Shown: piece after piece, positions 1 through 9,384 of the stretch | How positions within the stretch are numbered: the stretch's first letter is position 1 | Layout: every line of letters begins with the position of its first letter | Assembly: GCF_001612765.1 (NCBI RefSeq) | Contig: NZ_BDBB01000017.1 | Coordinates: forward strand, 62,001-126,000 | Source of the DNA: Nocardia arthritidis NBRC 100137 | GTDB taxonomy: Bacteria; Actinomycetota; Actinomycetes; Mycobacteriales; Mycobacteriaceae | Direction: 5' to 3' | Length of the DNA stretch: 64,000 nucleotides | Program-made: the position numbers and the translations under genes | Notes under the pieces: model-generated | Database searches by the model: none | Seen by the model: only the letters and a program-made list of their open reading frames with translations | What the model was told of the DNA's origin: nothing

Positions 1-391
1 TCCCGATCCACAATACGGTTTCGGTCGGCAGCGGGCCTTGCCCGCGGATCCTTGCATCCAGCGAGTCCAACGGGTGATATGGCATCACCAGAAACGGGCG
101 CCCGCTCGCGGTGACACCGACCTCCAGGACCGTGACGATGTTGGGATGGCCGGTCAGTCGGCCCATCGCCCGCTGTTCCCGGAAGAACCGCTCCCGATTC
201 TCCTCGTCCGGTTCGGCGGCGAGGATCTTCACCGCCACCGTCCGGTCCAGCTCGGACTGGGTGCAGCGATAGACCACACCGAACCCACCACGTCCGATCT
301 CTTCGGCATCGGCGAACCCGGCCGCGCTCAGCTCCTCGGTGACAGGCGTGGATGCGTCACGGAGCGTCCGGAACGGGTCTTCCTCGCTCAT
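1..391 (-). CDS. PknK-like serine/threonine protein kinase, N-terminal part (runs off the window)
   Basis: The reverse strand from an ATG at 391 encodes at least 130 residues of a eukaryotic-type protein kinase. Visible motifs are the glycine-rich loop GRGGFGVVY near residue 34, the ATP-binding lysine in VAVKIL, and HPNIV before the hinge. The lead-in (AAGFADAEEIGRGG) and the following VGVTASGRPFLVMPYH closely resemble the start of mycobacterial PknK, a large kinase with a C-terminal regulatory region that phosphorylates regulators. The catalytic loop and everything after it lie outside the window, so completeness cannot be judged. The neighbour is an IS relic. Confidence 0.85.
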   Translation of the reverse strand, partial: MSEEDPFRTLRDASTPVTEELSAAGFADAEEIGRGGFGVVYRCTQSELDRTVAVKILAAEPDEENRERFFREQRAMGRLTGHPNIVTVLEVGVTASGRPFLVMPYHPLDSLDARIRGQGPLPTETVLWIG

Positions 392-634
392 CGGCTGTAC
401 ACCATCCGTTGGCGTGTTCCCGGCAACGGGTAGCACGCGCGTCAACATCTTCGCTGATAGCCAGCGTATGCCTCGGCATACGGCTGAGCAATCGGCGAAC
501 GGCGGGTTGCGTCCGGCAGAGTGGTGTACCAGCGATTTCGGAGCGAACGCGTGAGCGTGTCGTAGCCGGTTAGTGGGCGGTCACCGCGTGATCCTTCTTG
601 AACCGCCAAGCTCAACGAAGGAGAAGTTCACGCG

Positions 635-1393
635 ATGACCTCTGTCGAGCCTATCGACCCGTCGAAGCTGTTGTCCGATCAACTCGCCGTCGCCAGCCCT
701 GACCTGCGGCGCACCATGCTGTCGACGTTCATCCAGACGTTGATGAGCGCCGAAGCCGACGCGGTGTGCGGTGCCGACTACGGTGAACGAAGCAGCGAGC
801 GGGTCAACTCCCGCAACGGCTACCGGCATCGTGATTTCGACACCCGGGTCGGCACCATGGACGTCGCGATCCCGAAACTGCGATCGGGTAGCTACTTCCC
901 CGACTGGCTGCTCGAGCGACGCAAACGCGCCAAACGCGCCCTCACCAGCGTGGTCGCCACCTGCTATCTGCTCGTAGTGTCCACCCGCAGGATGGAGAAA
1001 CTGGTCGAATCCCTCGGCATCACAAGCCTGTCCAAATCACAGGTGTCGATGATGGCGGGCGAGCTGGACGCCCACGTCGAAGCCTTCCGCACCCGGCCGC
1101 TGGATCAAGGTCCATACACGTTCGTCGCCGCTGACGCCATGGTGTTGAAGGTGCGGAAGAACGGGCGGGTGGTGAACGTGCACTGTCTGATCGCGACCGG
1201 CGTCAACGCCGAGGGCTACCGCGAAATTCTCGGCATCCAGGTCACCTCCGGCGAGGACGGCGCCGGTGGCTGGCTGGCGTTCTTCCGCGACCTGGTCGCC
1301 CGCGGCCTGACCGGAGTACGCCTGGTCACCTCCGACGCACACGCAGGCTTGGTGGCCGCGAACCCTGCCCGAGGGCTACCCCAAGGAAGCTGA
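635..1393 (+). pseudogene. IS256-family transposase, truncated
   Basis: The first about 240 residues match IS256-family (mutator-type) DDE transposases: an N-terminal DNA-binding region, the RNGYRHRDFDTRVGTMDVAIPKLR block, and FVAADAMVLKVRKNGRVVN around the first catalytic aspartate. The match continues to LVTSDAHAGLVAA near the second aspartate and then stops. About 170 residues of the usual 410 are missing, including the C-terminal catalytic glutamate. The last residues (NPARGLPQGS) come from a different element joined at about 1355. The protein cannot be an active transposase, and no second IS end is visible. Confidence 0.85.
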
Positions 1394-2664
1394 ATGGCTG
1401 CCCCGTGCGCTCAGCGACTATGTCACTGCGCAACTCGAGCGCGCCGACAATCTCGACCGCTGGACCAACCCCGTCTATCGGCTGGTGACTCTGATCCTCA
1501 TGCGCGGCGGGCTCCGGGTCATCACGCGCTCGGGCTGGCGTCGACTGCGTGGTCCGCGACCATGACGGCGCACCCTACCTGCGGTATTTCAACCACAAAA
1601 TGCGCCGCGAAGCGCTGATGCCGATCGACGACGAACTGGAGCAGGCTATAATCGAACACCTGGAACAGTTGAAAACCCGATGGCCGCACGGCGTTTCGAT
1701 ACTGTTCCAGAGACCTCGGAACAACCTCGATGGCCGACTGCCGATGGACGGATCGGCATACCGCCGCGCCCTGCAACGCTGGCTCGCCAGCTGCGCCATC
1801 CAGGACGAGCACGGTCAGCGAATCCGGATCACGCCCCACCAATGGCGACACACCCTCGGGACGCAGCTGATCAACCGCGACGTTCCGCCACAAGTTGTCC
1901 GGCGCATCCTCGATCACGACTCTCACGTGATGACCGCCCGCTACGCGCGGCTGTCCGACACCACCATCCGTCGACACTGGGAAGCCGCCCGCAAGGTCAG
2001 AATCACCGGAGCGCCAGTCACTCTCGACCCTGACGGCCCGCTCGCCGAAGCGGCCTGGGCCAAACAACGCGTCGGCCGAGCAACCCAGGCTCTCCCCAAC
2101 GGATATTGCTCATTGCCACTGGTGAAGACCTGTCCACACGCCAACGCTTTAGCATCATCACCGCGCTCGAAACCGATCACGACCAAGCACCGCAGGGAAC
2201 GCCGAATGCGAGCTGACAACACCTGGCATCTTGTCTCCACCGCCCGCCACCGGCACGAACTGGCCCGCAGCAAGGCCATCCGAGCCATCCGTGAACTCGA
2301 CGCCGCTGGAGCGGCCGTGACGTTTCAGACGGTTGCCGTCGCGGCCGAGGTCTCGCGGTCCTGGCTTTACTCCCAGCCCGACATCCGAGACGAAGTCCAG
2401 CGACTTCGTGAGCTCAATCGGCGCGCACCAGCCACATCGCTACCGGCACATCACCGCAGCAGCGATTCCTCGCTGGTCCGCCGCCTGGAACTCGCCAACG
2501 CCCGTAACCGGGAACTGACCGAGGAAAACCAGCGCCTACGTCAGCAACTCGTCCAAGCGCTGGGACAACTACGACATGCAGGCATTCGCTGCGGATCGGA
2601 AACCGCTGAGCCACCACCGATCCGCAGCCGACATCGCAACTCCATAACGATCGGCCCCTGCTGA
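1355..2664 (+). mobile_element. Tn554-type transposon relic: tnpB recombinase fused to tnpC
   Basis: Starting inside the broken IS256 gene, the plus strand encodes part of a TnpB-like tyrosine recombinase. About 60 residues (EGYPKEAEWLPRALSDYV) are followed by a frameshift near 1530. The catalytic half follows, with HQWRHTLGTQLINRDVP and the tyrosine in MTARYARL. Near 2145 the zinc-finger-like tail CPHANA is cut and joined to a DUF6262/TnpC-like protein (ARSKAIRAIRELDAAGA, SRSWLYSQPDIRDEV, then a coiled coil). Intact Tn554 elements carry tnpA, tnpB and tnpC as separate genes, so this is a deletion-fused remnant. Confidence 0.75.
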
Positions 2665-2823
2665 CCAACGCTCATCACACGAGCACCTGTTAGTTGGCGA
2701 CACCGTCCCCAACTAACAGAGCCAGGTCAGCAGTCCGCGACCGCGGATGGCTCTAGATAACGATCGTTTCGAGACGGCCGCCCGGCTCGAGCCAGCGGCC
2801 GGGTGGCCGCCCAGGAGCGAGGG

Positions 2824-3954
2824 TCAGTCCATGCTGTCGGGTTCGGGCCGCCAGCGATGTTCGACCTCAGCCAGCTTCCAGTAGGTGAGCGCGACCGCCC
2901 ACACCACGACGAACACGCCCACGATGATGAATCCGGTGTTGTTCAAACCGATCCCGGAGATCCACGCGCTGACCGGGTCGGTCAGGTCGAGCTGGTCGTG
3001 CAGGATCCCGATCAATTCGATCGAGCCGATGAGGAACGCGATCGCGATCGACAGGCCGGTGATGGTGAGGTTGTAATACACCTTGCGGACCGGGTTGGAG
3101 AACGCCCAGTGGTAGGCGAAGTTCATGAACGTTCCATCGAGGGTGTCGAACAGGCTCATCCCGGCCGCGAACAGCATCGGCAGGCATATGATCGCGTACC
3201 ACGGCAGTCCGGCCGCGGCGCCGGACCCGGCCATCACCATGAGCGCCACCTCGGTGGCGGTATCGAGGCCGATGCCGAACAGCAACCCGACCGGATACAT
3301 CTGGCCAGGACGGGTGATCGAGCGGGTCAGCCGCCCGAGAATCTGGTTGAGGAACCCCCGGTTGTCCAGATGCCGCTCGAGTTCGTGCTCGTCGAATTCG
3401 CCTGCGCGCATGGCCTTGAACACTCGCCAGATCCCGGCGAGCGCCACCAGGTTCAGTGCCGCGATCAGATAGAGAAACCCGCCGGAGACCACGGTCGAGG
3501 CGATGCCCAGCTCCTGGCGGGTGGCCGAGTCGTCGCCAGTGAGGCTGGTGGCCAGCTTTGCCCCGGCGGCGGTACCCGCAGCCAGCAGCACGACCACAGT
3601 CGAATGGCCGAGGGCGAACCAGAAGCCGACGGAGACGGGGCGTTTGCCGTCGGCCATGAGTTTGCGGGTGGTGTTGTCGATGGCGGCGATGTGGTCGGCG
3701 TCGAAGGCGTGGCGCATGCCCAGGGTATAGGCGGTCACGCCAAGGCCGAGACCGAACACCTGGGTGCCGACGGTGTAGTGATGCGGCACCACCAGTGCGA
3801 TGAGGATGCCGAAAGCGATCACATGCAGGGCGGCGATCGTGGCGAACAGACCGCCGGTGCGGATCCAGTCACGCCGCTCCCAGCGCACGGCTGGCAGCGG
3901 CGATCTGGCACCGGCGGCAGCCGTTGTGAGGGAAGGGTTTTCGGGCGGAGCCAT
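2824..3954 (-). CDS. NiCoT-family nickel/cobalt permease
   Basis: A 376-residue, eight-helix membrane permease of the HoxN/HupN/NixA family, which imports Ni2+ or Co2+ for enzymes such as urease or for cobalamin. The family signature RHAFDADHI lies in the second helix, with LGHSTVV, GLDTATEVALM and FDTLDGTFMNFAY further on. Helices are obvious throughout, and the N terminus is proline-rich and cytoplasmic. The length fits actinobacterial members and no frameshift is seen. It stands alone between transposon debris and a broken reductase, so context does not say which metal or enzyme it serves. Nickel versus cobalt cannot be decided from the sequence. Confidence 0.92.
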   Translation of the reverse strand: MAPPENPSLTTAAAGARSPLPAVRWERRDWIRTGGLFATIAALHVIAFGILIALVVPHHYTVGTQVFGLGLGVTAYTLGMRHAFDADHIAAIDNTTRKLMADGKRPVSVGFWFALGHSTVVVLLAAGTAAGAKLATSLTGDDSATRQELGIASTVVSGGFLYLIAALNLVALAGIWRVFKAMRAGEFDEHELERHLDNRGFLNQILGRLTRSITRPGQMYPVGLLFGIGLDTATEVALMVMAGSGAAAGLPWYAIICLPMLFAAGMSLFDTLDGTFMNFAYHWAFSNPVRKVYYNLTITGLSIAIAFLIGSIELIGILHDQLDLTDPVSAWISGIGLNNTGFIIVGVFVVVWAVALTYWKLAEVEHRWRPEPDSMD

Positions 3955-4129
3955 GGGTTGGTCGGCCTTTCCAGCACCTAACGGTGGAAGCGGTGGATCG
4001 TGCCGCCTACATTCTGTGCCTGTCGGAACAGTGTCATCGACACCTCGAGTACCGCAATATCTTCGCAGTCACCTCGTCGAGGTGACGTGACCCGCGGGCG
4101 CATCTGCTGTCGGGGGAGGAGTGGGAGGC

Positions 4130-4335
4130 CGCCCGCGCCGCTGGCATGAACGCGTTGGGCCTATTTTCGGTGGCTGGAAGCCGCTGATACTCTGCTTCGA
4201 GTAGTTCGGCCAGCCGCAGCGGGGCGCGGTCCGCGAACATCGGACCGATGACCTGCACACTGGCAGGCCCTCGTGGGAGCGGCCCGCGGGGATGGCGGTG
4301 GCGCCCCCCGTGACGAATCCAGTCGGACCTACAGA
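4130..4335 (-). pseudogene. C-terminal remnant of an amidase-signature enzyme
   Basis: The reverse strand gives, across two frames, GGATAIPAGRSHEGLP followed by SVQVIGPMFADRAPLRLAELLEAEY. This is the typical last section of amidase-signature hydrolases (small-molecule amidases and Glu-tRNA amidotransferase A homologues). At least two frameshifts are needed to read it, and the Ser-Ser-Lys catalytic region is absent. It abuts the broken reductase gene and is probably debris of a former catabolic operon. Confidence 0.6.
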
Positions 4336-4369
4336 TCGAGGACCACCGGCCACCGTCAGCGCGGGATAC

Positions 4370-5178
4370 GCAGATCATCATGGTGCCGTTAGCATCCTTC
4401 TCCGCTCGACTCAACAGGGACTCTCTATGGGCCACGACACCTTCGAGAACAGTCGTCTCACGGGTTCCGCACACCCCGTCATTGCAGGAGGATTGCACTA
4501 TGACGCCCGCCTCGGTCACGGCCTCGGGAATGGACTGTTCACCGGCGACGGTAAGCGTCATGCCCGACCGCGCAAGCGTGACCTCGAATGATCCACCAGT
4601 GGTCGCCTTCTCGAGCGCCAGCGAAGTGAATCGTTCGACATGCAGAGCGTCCGGCTGCCAGTTCTTGCACCGCTCGGCAACGGCGTCGAGCAGCGCTGCC
4701 GGTCCGCAGGCATACACCGAAGTGTCGACGACTTGTGGCTGCCCGAGAATGCTGTCGAGATCGATGAGACCTTTCTCATCTCGAGGATGAATCATCACAT
4801 TGTCGGGATGGCCAACGCTCAACTCCGCAGCGAGTGCCATGCTGCTCCGGCGCCGCCCCTGTACACCAGGCGCCAATTCGCGCCGAGTCGGTCCACGGGC
4901 GCAACCATTGTGATGATCGGAGTTATGCCGATGCCGCCCGCGATGAACGAGTAGTTGCTCTCAGCCTCCCGCAGAACGCCGATTGTCCATTCGGAGCGAT
5001 CGGCAGGGGCGCCACCCAACGAATATTGCCGGGTGATGTGCGGTGTAAGGACGAGATCCAGGTGGGCGCCCAGTGTCCACTCGGGTAGTAGGCCCCCGTC
5101 TCGATGCCGGAACCGAATCACCGCCACACCGTCAGCGGGGTAGCTCTTGGCGACCACTACCAGCGGCAACTCGGTCAT
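4370..5178 (-). pseudogene. Ferredoxin-type oxidoreductase (PDR/VanB-like reductase), broken
   Basis: From an ATG at 5178 the reverse strand encodes an FAD-binding start (MTELPLVVVAKSYPADG, with RQYSLGG as the flavin motif). It then jumps, after a deletion of roughly 50 residues, to the NAD domain (SFIAGGIGITPI). A frameshift near 4860 leads into SVYACGPAALLDAV and a C-terminal plant-type 2Fe-2S domain. In that domain the motif reads CNDGVCGTR, so the third cluster cysteine is arginine. Intact family members pass electrons from NAD(P)H to Rieske oxygenases such as vanillate O-demethylase. Deletion, frameshift and the lost ligand all argue that it is dead. Confidence 0.78.
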
Positions 5179-5542
5179 GAGCTGCTCGGCCGGGGCGTAC
5201 CTCGAGTCGGCACCTGCCCGAGCCCGCGGCCTATAACCGCTTCCGCCGCCAGCGCCTGCCCGAAAATGCAGGTTCCGCCGCCGTCCAGCCCGCAGCCCCT
5301 TCGGGTACGTGCCCTGACCCACTCCAGGCCTCCTCCATGACAGCGAGCGTTGTGAGATTTCAAGCTCCTATGTATAAAATATCATAACTCCGCCCTACCG
5401 TGTAAGTGTTGAGGGGTGACACGATGCAAGATGGATGTAGCTCGTTTTGAGTGACGGTTGATCATGCTGTGAGCAGGTGAAATGCGGTGGGCTGTGGGAG
5501 GGGTTGGGCTTCTGACCTCGGGTGTGGGTGTTGGTGGAGGGG
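5179..5542. other. Non-coding stretch with AT-rich promoter-like segment
   Basis: No convincing gene is seen. The only local AT-rich island is around 5365-5395 (TATAAAATATCATAACT). A similar string (ATAAAATATCACAACT) sits just before the isochorismatase-fold gene at 6520-6535. The shared text suggests related promoter or operator sequence left after rearrangement, but nothing more can be said. Confidence 0.35.
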
Positions 5543-5900
5543 GTGATGACGTCGTGGCTCGAGGAGATGGAGCGGCGGGAGGTGCGGCCCGGGAACTGGC
5601 CGAGGAGCTGCGGCGGGAGATCGCGGAGTTGAGCGCGCGGCTGGCTGCCGAGGAGCAGCAGTTGTCGCGGTTGGCGATCACGCGGGAGACGATGGGCGAG
5701 ATCCTGACTGGGGCAGCTGACCTCGCTGGGCAGGTGTCGGGTGGGGTGGGTGATCGGGAGGGTGAGGACCGGGACGGCCTCGTGCTGGTGGGTCGGCGAT
5801 CGGTGTGATGCTGGTGCCGCCGCGTGGGGCGGGGACCGATGGTGACAGGACGACGTCGCCGGGTTCGAGGGTCATGATGTGGGAGAGGTCGCTGACCAGG
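5543..5900 (+). pseudogene. Actinobacterial coiled-coil/wHTH protein, N-terminal remnant
   Basis: A GTG/ATG start at about 5543 gives MTSWLEEMERRE. After a one-base shift the text continues as AARELAEELRREIAELSARL and AITRETMGEIL, a strongly charged coiled coil. A second shift leads to GVMLVPPRGAGTDGD. This order resembles a widespread, uncharacterised actinobacterial family with an N-terminal coiled coil and a C-terminal winged helix, often found in repeated copies near mobile DNA. The C-terminal helix-turn-helix part is missing here. Family recognition is from memory. Confidence 0.45.
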
Positions 5901-6205
5901 TCCGCGAACGGGAACAGGAGCGTGCTGGCGTGGTCGCGCTGGCGTTGTTCACCGTTCACCGTCGTGCGGATCTCCAGTGGGTCCGGGTCGACGGTGCGGG
6001 CATCGACCAGTGGCCCGACCGGGTGAACCCGTCACATCCGTTAGTCCTGGTCAATGATGGGTCCGCCGACATGAAGTCCAACACGGTGAAGTCGTTGGCC
6101 GCCGCGAAATGGGAGACCGCCGACCACGCCCGCTCAGCGCTGATGACCAGGTCGTAACGTCCGACGACGTGGCTGCCAGGGACTTCGGTGTCGCCGATGC
6201 GCCGG
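5790..6205 (-). pseudogene. FAH-family hydrolase/isomerase remnant
   Basis: The reverse strand carries WSAVSHFAAANDFTVLDFMS, then GCDGFTRSGHW. After frameshifts come DPLEIRTTVNGEQRQRD and FADLVSDLSHIMTLEPGDVV. These are the central and C-terminal blocks of fumarylacetoacetate-hydrolase-fold enzymes, which cut or isomerise acylpyruvates from ring cleavage. The catalytic N-terminal half and the final TGTPAGVG motif are gone. The fragment is fused in frame to a DUF3500 fragment at about 6195. Confidence 0.65.
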
Positions 6206-6440
6206 ACGCTCTTGGTCACGAAATCGGTCGGCGACACCGGACGGATGACTGCGTCGTCTCGCTCGGTCGGCGAGAGCGCGCCGAGTAGTGCGAAGCCGAG
6301 GTCTTCCTCGTCGGCCAGGGGCCGCCACGTCGCGAATCGCGCGGGCTCGGCGCCCAGCAGCATGGGCGTCGCCGCGAGCCAGCGTTGCTGGACGAACGTG
6401 AAGTTGAGCGACAGGTGGTTTGGCCGACCAGCCGGCCGGA
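6190..6440 (-). pseudogene. DUF3500 protein fragment
   Basis: HLSLNFTFVQQRWLAATPM, after one frameshift, continues as LGAEPARFATWRPLADEEDL and then TDFVTKSVRRIGDTEVPG. This is a diverged copy of residues about 145-240 of the intact DUF3500 protein at 15835-16950. Both ends are missing. It joins an FAH-type fragment at the shared phrase GRYDLVI, as if two genes of the same pathway recombined. No function remains likely. Confidence 0.7.
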
Positions 6441-6583
6441 TGCTGGTTCGATCGTGGACTCAGTGTGCGTACCAGTATGATATTTCACATCGCGGATCAA
6501 GTAGTTTTTTGATAGTCCATAAAATATCACAACTAGAGGCCGACCGATGATGCCCCACGGCACACCGATGAGAGGACTTCGTC

Positions 6584-7201
6584 ATGACCCCGCTGGATCC
6601 TAAGCGCACCGCGATCGTGGCAGCGCACCTGCAGAACGACATCGTCGGCGCCGATCCCCCCTTCGCCGCCTTCTTCCCCACGGAGCCGCAACGAGCCAGC
6701 TTCCAGGGCGTCATACTGCGCGTGCTCGACGGCGCCCGTGCCGCGGGCGTGAAGGTCGTGTACACGCGAATCGCTTACCAGCCAGGCTATCCCGACATGG
6801 TCGGGAACGCACCCCACCAGGACTTGGTCAAGCGGGAGGGCATGCTGGTCGAGGGAACGCCGGGCGCGGCCATCATCGATGAGGTCAAGCCGCAAGCCAG
6901 TGACTTCGTCTTGACGCACCAGCGGACATCCGCCTTCCACGGCACCCTGCTCGACGCGGTGCTGCGCGGAGCGGGCGTCGACACCGTCGCGATCTTCGGG
7001 GTGGCGACCAACCTCACCGTTGAGGGGACCGCGCGGGAGGCCGCCGACCTCGGCTACCGCACGCTGATCCTTTCCGACGCGTCCGCGACCTTCTCGCAGA
7101 GCGCACACAAGGCGTCGCTCGAGACAATGGGCCTGCTCGCCGAGGTCGTGACCAGCGACGAGCTGCTGGCAGCGTGCACGCCACCAGCTGCGGGCGCCTG
7201 A
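6584..7201 (+). CDS. Isochorismatase-fold hydrolase-like protein lacking the usual Asp-Lys-Cys triad
   Basis: A 205-residue protein with an AGAGGA ribosome-binding site about 7 bases before the ATG. The fold is clear from IVAAHLQNDIV, TSAFHGTLLDAVLRGAGVDT, FGVATNLTVEGTAREAADLGY and a C-terminal helix. Family members (isochorismatase, nicotinamidase, N-carbamoylsarcosine amidase) use Asp, Lys and Cys. By alignment those positions are His15, His112 and Thr145 here. It is therefore either inactive as a cysteine hydrolase or works by another mechanism. It sits between pathway debris and the FadD36-like ligase, with an AT-rich promoter region upstream. Confidence 0.8.
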   Translation: MTPLDPKRTAIVAAHLQNDIVGADPPFAAFFPTEPQRASFQGVILRVLDGARAAGVKVVYTRIAYQPGYPDMVGNAPHQDLVKREGMLVEGTPGAAIIDEVKPQASDFVLTHQRTSAFHGTLLDAVLRGAGVDTVAIFGVATNLTVEGTAREAADLGYRTLILSDASATFSQSAHKASLETMGLLAEVVTSDELLAACTPPAAGA

Positions 7202-7501
7202 CCGTCGAGCCGGATCAGGCGTCGAGCAAGACGCGCTCGAGCCGTCGAGGTACCGGCGATAGTCCGGGTCGTAGGGGTCGATCCTCGCGGCGTCCTGGGA
7301 CGTGCTGCCGTCGTGCGCCACAGGAGAACAGCCATCACCATTGTCGACATCTTCCGCGGCGCCGACGTCACGTCGAGCCCGCAGGCCATACCCACATACT
7401 CGTTCACCCCGAACGCAAACGATTACAGCCACGCACTCGTCTGCCAGTGCATCGGCCGACCGAACGACCTGTTCGGGTCCGGCGTGGAGAAGGGACTTGT
7501 C

Positions 7502-8995
7502 ATGAATCCAACCGGTACAGCCGAAGCCCGCTCGGGCCGCGAAGGGGACAGGCTCGGTAGGGGGACAACGGAGCCTCTGCTCACCGCCCTGCACGCGGGA
7601 GAAAACTCGGCCACCCCGGCTGTGACCATCGGCGACCGGTCGATGAGTTGGGAGCAACTGCACGGCGCCGCCACCGCGTTGGCCGACCGCATCACCGGCA
7701 GCCGATGCGTAGCTATGGACGCTCGGGCAGACGTGACCACGGTGATCGCCGTTGCCGGCTGTCTGCTGGCTGGTGTGCCGGTCGTTCCTGTACCCCCCGA
7801 CTCCGGTCCGACCGAACGGGCGCACATCTTCAACGACTCGAATGCGGAACTGTGGCTCGGCGAATCGCAACAGGGTCTCGATCTGCCCACGGTGCCGATC
7901 GAGACCACCGCGCGTTCGGCCACTGTCTACCCCGAGCGGGATCCGTCCGCCACCGCGCTGATCATGTACACATCCGGCACGACAGGCGCACCCAAGGGGG
8001 TCGTGGTGTCTCGCCGGGCGGTCGCCGACGACATCGACGCGCTCGCCGCGGCGTGGAAATGGACTTCCGAAGACGTTCTCGTACATGGGCTCCCGCTGTT
8101 CCATGTGCATGGGTTGGTGCTCGGAGTGCTGGGTGCTCTCCGAGTCGGCTCCCCCCTTGTGCACACCCTGAGACCGTCACCCGACCGCTACGCGGCGGCG
8201 GCCGGCACCCTGTACTTCGGTGTGCCGACGGTTTGGTCGCGGGTGTGCGCGGATCGCGATTCGGCGCGGGCACTGTCCACCGCCCGGCTACTGGTATCCG
8301 GGAGCGCGCCCCTGCCAGTACCGGTCTTCGAGCAGTTGGCCCAACTTACCGGCATCCGGCCGGTCGAGCGCTACGGCATGACCGAGACACTGATCACGGT
8401 CAGCACCCGCTGCGACGGTGAGCGCCGTCCGGGCTGGGTCGGGCTGCCACTCGACGGAGTACGGACGCGGCTGCGCGCCGAATCGGGCGATCTGTGTCCG
8501 CACGACGGAGAATCTTTGGGACAACTGGAAATCTACGGCACCGTTCTATTCGACGGTTATTTGAACAACCCACAACGCACCGCCGAGGTGATGACCGGCG
8601 ACGGCTGGTTCCGGACAGGTGATATCGCGGCCATCGATGCAGAGGGTTTCCACCGGATAGCGGGGCGAGAGGCGATGGACATGATCAAATCCGGTGGTTA
8701 CCGAATCGGCGCTGGCGAAGTCGAACAGGCATTGCTGGCTCATCCCGGGATCAGCGAGGCGGCGGTCGTCGGGGTTGCCGACCCTGACCTCGGGCAACGC
8801 ATCGTAGCTTTCGTCGTCGGCGACCCACCCGATGAACGGACTGTGATCGACTTCGTCGCCGAGACGCTCTCGATCCACAAGCGGCCGCGAGAGATACACC
8901 GCGTCGAATCCCTTCCACGCAATGCGATGGGCAAGGTTCAGAAAAGCCTGCTCTACCCCGCACGGCCTATCCAGAACCGAGGAAACAAGCCATGA
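7502..8995 (+). CDS. FadD36-like acyl-CoA synthetase (AMP-forming)
   Basis: An ANL-superfamily ligase of 497 residues that activates a carboxylate to its CoA thioester through an acyl-adenylate. Seen in order are the P-loop MYTSGTTGAPKGVVVSRRAV, GLPLFHVHGLVLGVLGALR, the A5 motif ERYGMTET, the A7/A8 region GWFRTGDIAAIDAEG with GGYRIGAGEVEQALL, and the C-terminal lysine in NAMGKVQK. The text tracks mycobacterial FadD36, often annotated as malonyl-CoA synthetase-like. I chose the ATG at 7502, preceded by GGAGAAGGGA, over in-frame upstream starts because family similarity begins there. The substrate is not fixed by the sequence. Confidence 0.88.
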   Translation: MNPTGTAEARSGREGDRLGRGTTEPLLTALHAGENSATPAVTIGDRSMSWEQLHGAATALADRITGSRCVAMDARADVTTVIAVAGCLLAGVPVVPVPPDSGPTERAHIFNDSNAELWLGESQQGLDLPTVPIETTARSATVYPERDPSATALIMYTSGTTGAPKGVVVSRRAVADDIDALAAAWKWTSEDVLVHGLPLFHVHGLVLGVLGALRVGSPLVHTLRPSPDRYAAAAGTLYFGVPTVWSRVCADRDSARALSTARLLVSGSAPLPVPVFEQLAQLTGIRPVERYGMTETLITVSTRCDGERRPGWVGLPLDGVRTRLRAESGDLCPHDGESLGQLEIYGTVLFDGYLNNPQRTAEVMTGDGWFRTGDIAAIDAEGFHRIAGREAMDMIKSGGYRIGAGEVEQALLAHPGISEAAVVGVADPDLGQRIVAFVVGDPPDERTVIDFVAETLSIHKRPREIHRVESLPRNAMGKVQKSLLYPARPIQNRGNKP

Positions 8996-9384
8996 AAGCC
9001 AGAGGTCGTCAGAGGCTGCTGCAGGTTGGGTGCAAAATCTGGACCAGATCGAAAAGAGACTTCCAGTGCGATCGTTCCACAGGTCCGCCGAGGACTCGGC
9101 GAGGTTCGATGATGATGGGCTCGTGCCGGTGGATATCCGAAATGTCAACGGCACGTTGAAGTTCGAGCACCTTCGCTACCGTCGAGAGCGGTGAGCGGCA
9201 GCGGTTTTCCTCGGCTATCCTGCCGGCCTGGTGCCGCCATCGAAAGCGTTGCCGGGCACGGCGATCACGGCGAACGCCACATTCGAGCCGGATAGACTTC
9301 AGTGCTGCGCCGCCGAGCCCAAGCCGACCACCGGAAGGGAGAAGGTGCTGGCTCGATGGCCGCACCTTTGCTCATATCATGCCC
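8996..9384. other. No recognisable gene
   Basis: An ATG overlapping the end of the ligase opens a short frame that soon stops. A neighbouring frame runs on to 9194 with WVQNLDQIEKRLPVRSFHRS. I recognise no family in either. The overlap suggests a former downstream gene that was deleted, leaving only its first few dozen codons. Confidence 0.3.

Noticed and set aside
2803..3981. 392-codon forward frame opposite the Ni/Co permease
   Set aside because: The reverse strand carries the NiCoT signature RHAFDADHI and membrane helices; the forward frame has neither.
6533..8164. Long reverse-strand reading frame of 543 codons opposite the isochorismatase-fold and ligase genes
   Set aside because: It mirrors two well-supported forward genes, its translation resembles no family and its composition is that of an antisense high-G+C frame.
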